This document shows positions 16,765-24,833 of a stretch of 40,397 nt of DNA, piece after piece. The DNA comes from Micromonospora sp. MP36 (GTDB taxonomy: Bacteria; Actinomycetota; Actinomycetes; Mycobacteriales; Micromonosporaceae). Location of the stretch: the NCBI RefSeq assembly GCF_008119785.1, contig NZ_VSFA01000065.1, positions 1 through 40,397 of the forward strand. Direction: 5' to 3'. Under the pieces are notes generated by a model, which ran no database searches, had not been told where the DNA came from, and saw nothing but the letters and a program-made list of their open reading frames with translations. Position numbers and translations under genes: made by a program. How positions within the stretch are numbered: the stretch's first letter is position 1; every line of letters begins with the position of its first letter.

Positions 16765-19700
16765 ATGAAACCAATCCGCGCAGCAGCCAGAGCCGGTCTC
16801 GTGCTGCTGTTCTTCGTACTGGGTCTCGGCGCGCAGCCCGCATCCGCGCATGTGTCGCCACAGCACGCCGAACTCGTGGTCTCCACAAAGGAAAACGTCA
16901 CGAGCGGGAGACTGATCGTCCACCGCGAGGTGGTGTCGCCCGAGGAGGCGGGTGCTTGGGCGTCACGCCTGCTGGCCGCATCCTGCCCGGCCAGCGGAGC
17001 CGGCGTGGCCGGCGACAGCGGCGGAGTTCCCGGTGGGGTGGTCGTCGAGCTGGCGTGGAGCTGCCACGTCGACAAGCTCGACCTGACGTCGATGCTGAAG
17101 GAGGGCGGACTGACCCAGGCCATCGTCGAGTTCGACGGCAACACGGTCGATGCGACCACGGCCGCACCGGTCGTCGACGCGGCTGGCGCTCACGCGGCAC
17201 CCGCGAGCTCGGCCTTCCCGTGGCGGTTTGTGGGGCTCGGTACGGCCCTCGCCGTCGCTGCGCTCCTGGTACTCCGGCGGCGCCTGCGGCCCCAGCCGCC
17301 GTACCGGGGGCGGCCGCAGGCGCACAGCCGCCGTAAATGGCTGGTCGCAGCGGGTGCCGCCGTGATCGCGGCTGTCGTGCCGTCCGGCACATCGTTCGCC
17401 GCCGACGCGGCAACGACCGGTGAGTGGGTGTCCGTCCAGGGCACGGTCTTCGAGGACACCAATGCCAATGGTGTACGGGACCGCGGCGAGGCCCCGATGC
17501 CGGGCGTCGATGTCACCGACGGCGCTGCCTGGACGACGACCGGCGCCGACGGCTCGTACACCCTGCAGGTGGATCTGACCCGCCGGGAGACCGACCTCGT
17601 CAGCATTGTCTCCCCGAACGGTTACACCCCCGCCCTGCGGGAGGACTACGTTCCGCAGTACTTCCACCGGGTGCCCGCAGGTGGACCGCGCGCCGGTATC
17701 GACTTCGCGCTCGTGCCGGATGCGAACGCGGCCAATCCCACCGAGAAGTGGTTGATGGTCTCCGACACGGAGGTGTCCAACACCTCGGACGGTGCCGCGC
17801 GGGGCACTCTGCCGCAGTGGACCGGCCAGGTGGAGGCGATGGCCGAGGTGGACAAGGCGTCGATGGTTATCACGACCGGCGACCTCACGGTCACCGACTA
17901 CGCCTCCGAGCCCCGCCGCCAGGGTGGCTACAACATCCTGCGCAAGGGCCTGACCGACGGCAAGCTCGGCATGCCGTTCTACCCGGTGATGGGCAACCAC
18001 GACTTCGGTGGCGCCGCCAACTCCACGGGCTATGGCGGCAGCATGGAGTACTGGCGCCGAAACATCGGCCCGGAGTGGTACAGCTTCGACCGCAACGGCC
18101 GTCACATCGTGGTCCTCGAGGACAACTACGACTCCAGTGGCCTGAAGCCGCAGCTGGAGTGGCTGCGTGAGGACCTCAGGCGCCACGCCGTGGGCAAGCA
18201 GGTGCTCGTCTTCGCCCACCGGTCTCTGTTCACCGTCTGGGGACCCGGCGCCGGCATGCAGCCGACCATCGACGAGCTGGCAAAGTATGACGTGCGGATG
18301 TTCGCCGCCGGCCACAACCAGCAGGCCGAGTACCGCCGTGGTGCCTTCCAGCGCTCGGTCGAGGTCAACAACCAGGGCACGTACGGCATCGACGGCTCCC
18401 GCCCTGACTACAAGATCCTCGACTTCTCCGCCATCACCGACGACCCGCGTACCAAGCGGAACGAGGACACCGGCTATGTGATGGGCACGCACCGGCAGTT
18501 CACCGTCGACGACGATGCCGCCCTGGTCAGCCCCGCACAGGGCAGCGTCCACCCCGCCAGCGCCAAGATCCCGCTCGAGCTGTACGCCGAGGACGACGGC
18601 CGGACCCCGGACACGGCGACCCTCACCATCCGCAACAGCCGCGGCCGTACGGTCCGGCAGGAGAGCGGGCTGAAATTCGGCTCCGGCAAGGACCGGACGG
18701 GCATCGAGAACTGCTACACGGCACCCGGCGGCACGCCGGAGCCCTGCCCCGAGGCCCGGATCTCCTGGACCCGGGTCAGTGACCGCATCGAGGGCCTGGC
18801 CCCGGGCACGTACACGGCGGAGATGACCGCCGTCGACACCAAGGGCAAGGCCTGGCCCACCATCGAGAACACCTTCCAAGTGGTGCCCGACAGCCAGCTG
18901 GCCAAGCCCACGAGCGGCCAGGACTGGACCCGTCAGGGCCGTGACGAGGCGGGACGCTCCGCGAGCACGGACAACCCCGGCGCCGAGCTCGACCTGCGCT
19001 GGGCCGCCAACACCGGTGAGCAGTTCAACCTCAACGGGTCAGTGATCGCCGGCGACAAGATGATCGTCTCCTCGCGGGCGTTCGACTCCCCGTACAGCAT
19101 GATGCTCGCCTACGACATCACGTCCGGCCGCGAGATCTGGCGCACGTATCTGGATGGCGACGCCGAGTCGACGCCCACCCTCCACGACGGCAAGGTCTAC
19201 CTGACCACCGCCGTCGGCCGGATCTACGCCCTCGACGCCGAGGACGGCCACGTCGCCTGGCAGACGATCGAGGACGAGCAGCAGCACGGCGACACCGTGC
19301 GCCGCTACGGCCGGGCCGGCGGTCCGGTCAGTGTCTTCGACCTGGCGGGCGAGGACCGCACCGTCGCGGTCTACCAGAACTGGAGCAAGATCCGGTGCCG
19401 TGACGCCAAGAGCGGCGAGCTGCTCGGCGGCTTCAACGGAGCGACCAGCTGGGGCCAGTTCCACAGCACGGCGATCCGCCAGCCCGGCTCCAACACCGCC
19501 TACCTGCACACGGATTCCAGCAACACGCTGGTCGCCATGGACCTCGCAACCTGCAAGCAACTGTGGACCCAGAACACCGGCGGCGGCATCGACAGCCACT
19601 CCTCCCCGGCCCTCACCGACCCGGCCACCGGAGACCCGCAGCTGGTCACGGTGACCACGAGCGGTGCCCGCGGGCACGACCTCAAGACCGGCAAGGTCCT

Positions 19701-20163
19701 GTGGAAGTCCACGGACAACGACCCCTGGACCTGCGAGCCCGGCAAAGCTCCGCTGACGAGCCCCGCCGTCTGGGGCGACATCGCCTACGTCGCGGGCCGT
19801 GACGGTGCCATCCGCGCCTACGACACCAGCGCGGCCGACCCGGCCAAGCCGCTCTGGGAGACCCGCGTCGGCTACCTGCCCGGGGAGAGCCCCATGGACG
19901 ACAAGTGGCGGGTCGCCGCCGGTTGCGCCGAGGGGCCCGGATCCCCCGCGATGCACGCCCTGGTGACCGAGGATCTGGTGTACGCGGGCACCTGGGACGG
20001 GCGGCTGGTCGTCCTGGACCGCGCGACCGGCAAGCGGCTGACCGAGTACAACCTCGGCGGTGGAGTCGCTTCGGCCCTGTCCGTCAGCGGTGACTGGGTG
20101 ATCGCCCTTACCGACGACGGGTCGATCCACGCCCTGGCGGCCCGTCAGCCCCGCCACGGCTGA
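16765..20163 (+). CDS. Fused membrane protein: calcineurin-like phosphoesterase plus PQQ-type propeller
   Basis: One continuous frame of 1132 residues with unusual architecture. Residues 1-26 are a signal peptide, about 27-145 a small outer domain, and about 151-172 a membrane segment. At about 188-213 a second export-like segment starts SRRKWLV, resembling a Tat leader. Then come a SdrD/carboxypeptidase-like domain (GTVFEDTNANGVRD), a calcineurin-like phosphoesterase and a PQQ-type beta-propeller from about residue 755. Phosphoesterase motifs are partly altered: Asp334-Thr-Glu336 instead of D-x-H, GD kept, GNHD kept (411-413), and Gly-His517-Asn-Gln519 instead of GHxH. ATG 16765 is chosen for the signal peptide; no clear ribosome site is visible. 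Followed by a strong hairpin, then a metal exporter. Function unknown. Confidence 0.8.
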   Translation: MKPIRAAARAGLVLLFFVLGLGAQPASAHVSPQHAELVVSTKENVTSGRLIVHREVVSPEEAGAWASRLLAASCPASGAGVAGDSGGVPGGVVVELAWSCHVDKLDLTSMLKEGGLTQAIVEFDGNTVDATTAAPVVDAAGAHAAPASSAFPWRFVGLGTALAVAALLVLRRRLRPQPPYRGRPQAHSRRKWLVAAGAAVIAAVVPSGTSFAADAATTGEWVSVQGTVFEDTNANGVRDRGEAPMPGVDVTDGAAWTTTGADGSYTLQVDLTRRETDLVSIVSPNGYTPALREDYVPQYFHRVPAGGPRAGIDFALVPDANAANPTEKWLMVSDTEVSNTSDGAARGTLPQWTGQVEAMAEVDKASMVITTGDLTVTDYASEPRRQGGYNILRKGLTDGKLGMPFYPVMGNHDFGGAANSTGYGGSMEYWRRNIGPEWYSFDRNGRHIVVLEDNYDSSGLKPQLEWLREDLRRHAVGKQVLVFAHRSLFTVWGPGAGMQPTIDELAKYDVRMFAAGHNQQAEYRRGAFQRSVEVNNQGTYGIDGSRPDYKILDFSAITDDPRTKRNEDTGYVMGTHRQFTVDDDAALVSPAQGSVHPASAKIPLELYAEDDGRTPDTATLTIRNSRGRTVRQESGLKFGSGKDRTGIENCYTAPGGTPEPCPEARISWTRVSDRIEGLAPGTYTAEMTAVDTKGKAWPTIENTFQVVPDSQLAKPTSGQDWTRQGRDEAGRSASTDNPGAELDLRWAANTGEQFNLNGSVIAGDKMIVSSRAFDSPYSMMLAYDITSGREIWRTYLDGDAESTPTLHDGKVYLTTAVGRIYALDAEDGHVAWQTIEDEQQHGDTVRRYGRAGGPVSVFDLAGEDRTVAVYQNWSKIRCRDAKSGELLGGFNGATSWGQFHSTAIRQPGSNTAYLHTDSSNTLVAMDLATCKQLWTQNTGGGIDSHSSPALTDPATGDPQLVTVTTSGARGHDLKTGKVLWKSTDNDPWTCEPGKAPLTSPAVWGDIAYVAGRDGAIRAYDTSAADPAKPLWETRVGYLPGESPMDDKWRVAAGCAEGPGSPAMHALVTEDLVYAGTWDGRLVVLDRATGKRLTEYNLGGGVASALSVSGDWVIALTDDGSIHALAARQPRHG

Positions 20164-20192
20164 CCGGACCCCGAGTACCACCCCTTTCCGGT

Positions 20193-20234
20193 CCTGCGGG
20201 CTGCCTCCCCTGGCCAGAGGAGGCAGCCCGCAGG
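20193..20234 (+). terminator. Strong hairpin terminator after the phosphoesterase
   Basis: CCTGCGGGCTGCCTCC (20193-20208) pairs perfectly over 16 bases with 20219-20234, leaving a 10-base loop. There is no U-run, as is common for actinomycete terminators. It starts 30 bases after the stop codon and may only partly block transcription into the exporter gene. Confidence 0.8.
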
Positions 20235-20257
20235 GCACTCCTGATCGGAGCACCCCG

Positions 20258-21565
20258 TTGCACACCCTCAGCCACGCCTGCTCCAGGGCGGCTCGCATCC
20301 TTCTCGTCAGCGCGCTCACGACGCTGGCGCTGCTCGGCCTCCCAGGAACGGCGGACGCACACCCCTTCGGTTCGCCTCCGGTCGCCAGGATCACCGCCGA
20401 CGGGACGGCGGTCGAGGTCATCTGGTCGGCCACGGAGGACGACCTGGCCGTGCTCCGTACGGAGTCCGGCACAGCCGGGACGACCGAGGCGCAATACCTC
20501 GCCTCACACATCCGGCTGAGCCAGGACAGCCGGCCCTGCCCGCTTGACCACGCGGACACCACGCGCCTCGGCCAGGACGGCGCCCACCTGCGCTACCACT
20601 GCCCGAATCCGGTGACCGCGGTCGCCGTGACCATCACCGCGCTGACCGACGTGGACCCGAGATACCGCACCATCTCCGTTATGGAGTCGGGCGGCGGCGG
20701 CCTGCACACCGCCAGCGAGCCGACCCGCACGCTCACGCTCGACCCATCCGCTCGTGGCAACTCGGGCGCCCCGGACGGGCCGAAGGGGCAATTCAGCATC
20801 TGGACCACCGACCTCTCCGCGCTACTGGAACACCGCGTCGTCTTGCCACTGGCGCTGCTCGTCGCGGCCCTGGTAGGCGCCTTTCACGCGTGCGCCCCCG
20901 GCCACGGGAAGACCCTCGCGGCTGGATTCCTCGTGGCGGGCCGGGGAAGGGTACGGGACGCGGTGTGGCTGGGCGTCATCGTCGCCGTGATGCACACCGC
21001 GTCTGTCGCCGCGCTCGCCGTCGGATGGTGGCTTGCCGCGGAGAACGCCCCGGACATCGCGGCACTTACCGGCTGGCTGCAGTTGATCGCCGCCCTGGTC
21101 GTGCTCGGCGTCGGGGTGGGTCTGCTATGGCGGCAACTGGGCAAGCGAGGCCACGGGCACGGCCACCGCCACGTTCACGAACGCAGCCACGGGCATAGGC
21201 ATGGCCACCACCACTCCTTGCCCGGTGAATCCCTGCTCAGCTGGCGCGGTCTGATCCTGCTCGGCACATCCGGTGGCCTGCTCCCCTCGCCGTCGGCATT
21301 CCTGGTCCTGCTCAGTGGCCTACTGACCGGCCGGATCTGGGCTGCCGTCCTAATGGTTGCGGCGTTCGGATGCGGCATGGCGGTGACCCTGACTGGGGTC
21401 GGCCTGATCGTGCTCAGGGGACGCGACGCGCTGCTGACCCGCGCCGCCGACTCGGCCAAGCTGCGTACGTGGATCCGGCGGGCGCCGGTCCTCGCCTCCT
21501 CGGCGGTGGTGCTCGGCGGCGGCCTGGCCGCCGTAGTGGCCGCAGGACGCGTGCTGGCGCCCTGA
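20258..21565 (+). CDS. NicO-family nickel/cobalt exporter
   Basis: Membrane protein of 435 residues. It has a signal-like N-terminus, an outer domain of about 180 residues, then about six membrane helices. The NicO/RcnA signature is HACAPGHGKTL (His210, His216, Lys218), followed by a second helix with VAVMHTASVAAL. A loop at about 299-320 is packed with His (HGHGHRHVH and HGHRHGHHH), as in nickel or cobalt efflux proteins that buffer the metal. TTG 20258 is supported by CGGAG seven bases upstream. It follows the fused phosphoesterase across a strong hairpin. Both start with an extracytoplasmic domain, and the phosphoesterase family is metal dependent, so a shared metal-homeostasis role is possible but not shown. 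Confidence 0.88.
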   Translation: MHTLSHACSRAARILLVSALTTLALLGLPGTADAHPFGSPPVARITADGTAVEVIWSATEDDLAVLRTESGTAGTTEAQYLASHIRLSQDSRPCPLDHADTTRLGQDGAHLRYHCPNPVTAVAVTITALTDVDPRYRTISVMESGGGGLHTASEPTRTLTLDPSARGNSGAPDGPKGQFSIWTTDLSALLEHRVVLPLALLVAALVGAFHACAPGHGKTLAAGFLVAGRGRVRDAVWLGVIVAVMHTASVAALAVGWWLAAENAPDIAALTGWLQLIAALVVLGVGVGLLWRQLGKRGHGHGHRHVHERSHGHRHGHHHSLPGESLLSWRGLILLGTSGGLLPSPSAFLVLLSGLLTGRIWAAVLMVAAFGCGMAVTLTGVGLIVLRGRDALLTRAADSAKLRTWIRRAPVLASSAVVLGGGLAAVVAAGRVLAP

Positions 21566-21703
21566 CCGGCGCCCTCTCGTGCTTTGGGTCCTCGGCCTGT
21601 GAGGGCGGTCGTGGTCACGCGGTAGGAGCGGGAGTGTCTGGCGGGCCGGCCGAGGAAAAGGTCGTAGATGTCAATGGCGTCACGCTGGGGCAGGCACGGG
21701 CGC

Positions 21704-21736
21704 CGGTCACCGCACGAGAAGGATTATCGGTGACCG
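21704..21736. terminator. Hairpin between convergent genes
   Basis: CGGTCACCG (21704-21712) pairs perfectly with CGGTGACCG (21728-21736) around a 15-base loop. It lies between the NicO gene and the oppositely directed GH84 gene and could serve both strands. The rest of the 216-base gap shows no gene. Confidence 0.5.
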
Positions 21737-21781
21737 ACTCGCCCGTGTCTGCTTGTTACCCCGACCGGCTATGCGCCCGGC

Positions 21782-24478
21782 TCATTCATCTGAGCTGTCG
21801 GCGAACCGCGGGATGACCTCGTTGATCTGCGGGGCGGGTGAGCCGTCCGCCCAGACCAACCGGACCGCATCGGCCCGCACCCCTGCCGCGGCGAGTTTCG
21901 TGTACCCGCCGGACAGGTCACCGATCGTGGTCCAGTCGCCCTCGGCCGAGTGCACCTGCACCGCCGCCATCGCTCCGCTCGACTGGAGGACCACCACCTG
22001 GTCCACCGGGCGGACCTGCGCGAACGTGACCTGAAGCGACTCACCGGGCTGGGGTGCCCGGCTTGCCACGTACGCCGTACCAGCATCGCCGTCGACCGCA
22101 CGGGCCAGGCTGGATCCGGCGGCCGCCGGCGGTGTGCCGCTCGGCGTGAGGCGGCCGGCCGCGGCGACCTGGAACTCCCGGACCACCACCCAGTAGTCCT
22201 GACTCGCCGTCGCGCGCATCCGCACATACCGTGCGGCGGTCCCGGCGGGGACAGTGGCGTGGATCTCCGGCTGGTTGGCGTAGCTGCCGATGGGAGTCCA
22301 CGCTGATCCGTTCACGGAGAACTCCAACACCCCCTGCCGGATGTAGTCGTTCGGGCTGGTCGGCTTGCTCATGGACAGGTCGATCGTGCGGATCTGCTGG
22401 ACCGAGCCGAGGTCGACGCCGACGTGGTCGCCGGGCTTCGCCGCCCGGTCGCTCCAGAAGAACGTTCCGGGGTCGCCATCGACCATGTTGGCCGGCGCGT
22501 TGGCCTGGTACTGCCCCATCGAGGACGTGCCCCGCGGCCTGGCCCCGGTCATGCCGAACCAGCGGTCGCTGGTCGATGCGGCCCGGTCAAGAAACGGAGG
22601 TAGCACGCCCGGGGCGACCGTCCGGCCGATCGCGTTGGCTCTCGCGCGTGCGGCGTCGAATGCCTGGCGCTCCTGCCACGCCGCGTCGCCGTCACCCGCG
22701 CGCTGCGCCAGGAGCATCCGTACCGCGTGCTGCCCCGCCTGGCCGTAGAAGCCAAGCTTGTCGAGCCAGAGCTCAACCTCGTCGAGGAACGCCTGGTTGG
22801 GCAGCCCGGACCGCAACGCCGCCGGCGCGTCCGCCATCTGGCCGAAGTAGTTGGTAAGGCTCGTGGCGGCCGACTCGATCCCGTCGCCTCCCTCGTACGC
22901 CGACCAGAACGCGTCGATCAGCGGCTTGAGCGTCGGCGACTCGACCGCGTCGATTCTCGATGAGTAGTTGTTCTCGGCGAAGACCTGCAGGGCCGGCCAG
23001 GCGGCGCCACCGAGGTCTCGCAGCGCCGCGTCCCACGCCGCCGCTGGGTCATACGCCTTCGGATTCCAGAAGAAAGCACTTGAGGTGAATTCGGCGAGCT
23101 TCGACGCCTCGGCCTGGTTCATCGGGTTGGCGGTCACGCCTACGAGGTGCTGTTCGACGCCGGCTTCCCGCCCGACATACGGGCCGAGCAGCAGTCGGTC
23201 GGTGACGTAGTCGTTGACCGGGTAGTTGTCCCACACCAGGATCTCGTGGCCGAAAACCTCACGCGCGCTCTTGGCCTGGGCGGCGGTGATGACTGGGGCG
23301 ATCACCCCCACACCGGTCCACTCGACGAGGACCTCCGGGTCCAGCTTCGTCCGGAGGGCGGTCTTGTAGGGCGAGTCGCCGAGGTCGTGGTACTCCGTCG
23401 GCACCATCTGCAGCCGCTCGGCACCCGGGTGGGTGGCGATGAACTCCCGCTGCACGCGGTTGAGCAGGAACGCCTGCGCCGCACCCGCCGCGCCACCGCC
23501 GGAGCCGAACGTGGTCGCGTCCTGCGGGCAGTTCCACCTCGTGTAACTGATGTCGTCCAACGGGATCGCAAAGGAACGCACCCCGATATCCCACAGCGAC
23601 TGAAACTTGTCAATCAGGGCCTGCTTGTCGCTGTCGGAGCTGTAGCAGACGGACAGCCCCGGCGAGAGCGCGTAGGTAAATTCCACGTGGTTGCTGGTCG
23701 CATGCGTCACGAGGTCCTGGATCGGGGCGAGCTTGTCCGACGGGTACGGCAGGCGCCACTGAGTCCGCAGGTAGGGGTCATCCTTCGGCGAGTAGACGTA
23801 GATGTTCTGCTTGGTACGGCCGTAGAACTCCAGTTGGCTCAGCCGGTCCGGCTGCGACCACGGGCGGCCGTAGAAACCCTCGATCGCGCCGCGAAGCGGC
23901 ATCGCCGGCCAGTCCCGGACGGCCACGGCGGGAAAGACGTCCCGGCCCGGGTGCGGTACGAGAAGCTGGCGCAGCGTCTGTGCGGCGTAGAAGGTGCCGG
24001 TGGGGTCGACGCCGTCGAGGACGGCGCGGGCCTTGCCGTCGCCGCCCTTGCCGATGCCCAACACATAACCCTCATCCGGCAGGCCGGTGGCGTCGGCCGC
24101 GATGCCGATCTCGTCGAGCGCCCGGTCGGATGCGGAATTCTCGCTCGGCCCGCCGATGTAGACGACCAGACCGGCGTCCGGCTCCGGGTCGGCGTCGGAG
24201 ACGACCCGGGGCTGCGTCACGCGCGCCCGGGCCAGAACCTCTTCGACGACCTCGACGGCCGAGCGATCTGTCTTCGGCCCAACCACCAGCGCGACACTCG
24301 GTGTGACCGGGACGATGTCGTTCCGGTCCTGCACCGCTTGCGGCGTCGGCCAGATCGCCGGCAGGGGCACCGGCGCGGCGGCCGCCGGAGCCGGGAACGG
24401 CATCGGGCTGGCGACGGCGAGGGCGGCCGCACCGGCGAGGCCGACCAAGCGTCTTCCTACGGTTCGTCTGCTCTGCAT
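21782..24478 (-). CDS. Secreted GH84 beta-N-acetylhexosaminidase with two CBM32-like domains
   Basis: Exported enzyme of 898 residues. The signal peptide starts MQSRRTVGRRLVGLAG. A GH20b-like N-terminal domain (WPTPQAV and VVGPKTDRS) precedes the GH84 barrel. The barrel block LRGAIEGFYGRPWS is diagnostic, and the catalytic Asp pair for substrate-assisted hydrolysis is Asp308-Asp309 in LDDISYTRW. After a helical region, two F5/8 type C domains follow (from about residues 630 and 770), the first with NMVDGDPGTFFWSD. ATG 24478 has GGGGAG just upstream; an earlier in-frame ATG at 24511 is less likely. It should release beta-linked N-acetylglucosamine (perhaps GalNAc) from glycans outside the cell. 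The neighbouring GH84 at 24834 is a diverged paralogue. Confidence 0.92.
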   Translation of the reverse strand: MQSRRTVGRRLVGLAGAAALAVASPMPFPAPAAAAPVPLPAIWPTPQAVQDRNDIVPVTPSVALVVGPKTDRSAVEVVEEVLARARVTQPRVVSDADPEPDAGLVVYIGGPSENSASDRALDEIGIAADATGLPDEGYVLGIGKGGDGKARAVLDGVDPTGTFYAAQTLRQLLVPHPGRDVFPAVAVRDWPAMPLRGAIEGFYGRPWSQPDRLSQLEFYGRTKQNIYVYSPKDDPYLRTQWRLPYPSDKLAPIQDLVTHATSNHVEFTYALSPGLSVCYSSDSDKQALIDKFQSLWDIGVRSFAIPLDDISYTRWNCPQDATTFGSGGGAAGAAQAFLLNRVQREFIATHPGAERLQMVPTEYHDLGDSPYKTALRTKLDPEVLVEWTGVGVIAPVITAAQAKSAREVFGHEILVWDNYPVNDYVTDRLLLGPYVGREAGVEQHLVGVTANPMNQAEASKLAEFTSSAFFWNPKAYDPAAAWDAALRDLGGAAWPALQVFAENNYSSRIDAVESPTLKPLIDAFWSAYEGGDGIESAATSLTNYFGQMADAPAALRSGLPNQAFLDEVELWLDKLGFYGQAGQHAVRMLLAQRAGDGDAAWQERQAFDAARARANAIGRTVAPGVLPPFLDRAASTSDRWFGMTGARPRGTSSMGQYQANAPANMVDGDPGTFFWSDRAAKPGDHVGVDLGSVQQIRTIDLSMSKPTSPNDYIRQGVLEFSVNGSAWTPIGSYANQPEIHATVPAGTAARYVRMRATASQDYWVVVREFQVAAAGRLTPSGTPPAAAGSSLARAVDGDAGTAYVASRAPQPGESLQVTFAQVRPVDQVVVLQSSGAMAAVQVHSAEGDWTTIGDLSGGYTKLAAAGVRADAVRLVWADGSPAPQINEVIPRFADSSDE

Positions 24479-24833
24479 GCATCTCCCCTTCGATAGATCG
24501 GAGGTAGCCACAACGAGCTGGCAAGCGCGACGCGGGCGTCATCTGGTCGAATCCGCAGCTGACCCGGTACGAATGAGGGTTGCTCCCGCGCTCGCCACCG
24601 AAGTCGACAGAGTAAGACATTGGATGTTTCGGTCTCGTCGCCACGCTAGATCCTGTCCAAGCCATCGGGCAATACCACTCCCATGACGCACCCGGCTCAG
24701 CGAGAGCGCTCGGATCTTTGCCAAGGAGCGGTGATGGCTTCGAACCGCAGATACCAACGCACCGCGACCACGATCACTGCCGGCCATGGATCAAGCCGTC
24801 ACGCCGTCAGCCATGCCCCATGGGGCACTTCAG
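24479..24833. other. Gap between the two GH84 genes
   Basis: These 355 bases hold no gene I can support. On the minus strand TTGCCC (24672-24667) and TAGCGT (24648-24643), 18 bases apart, form a weak candidate promoter for the downstream GH84 gene. Just after the stop of the upstream GH84 gene the palindrome TGCCCCATGGGGCA (24814-24827) could form a short hairpin terminator. Confidence 0.35.
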
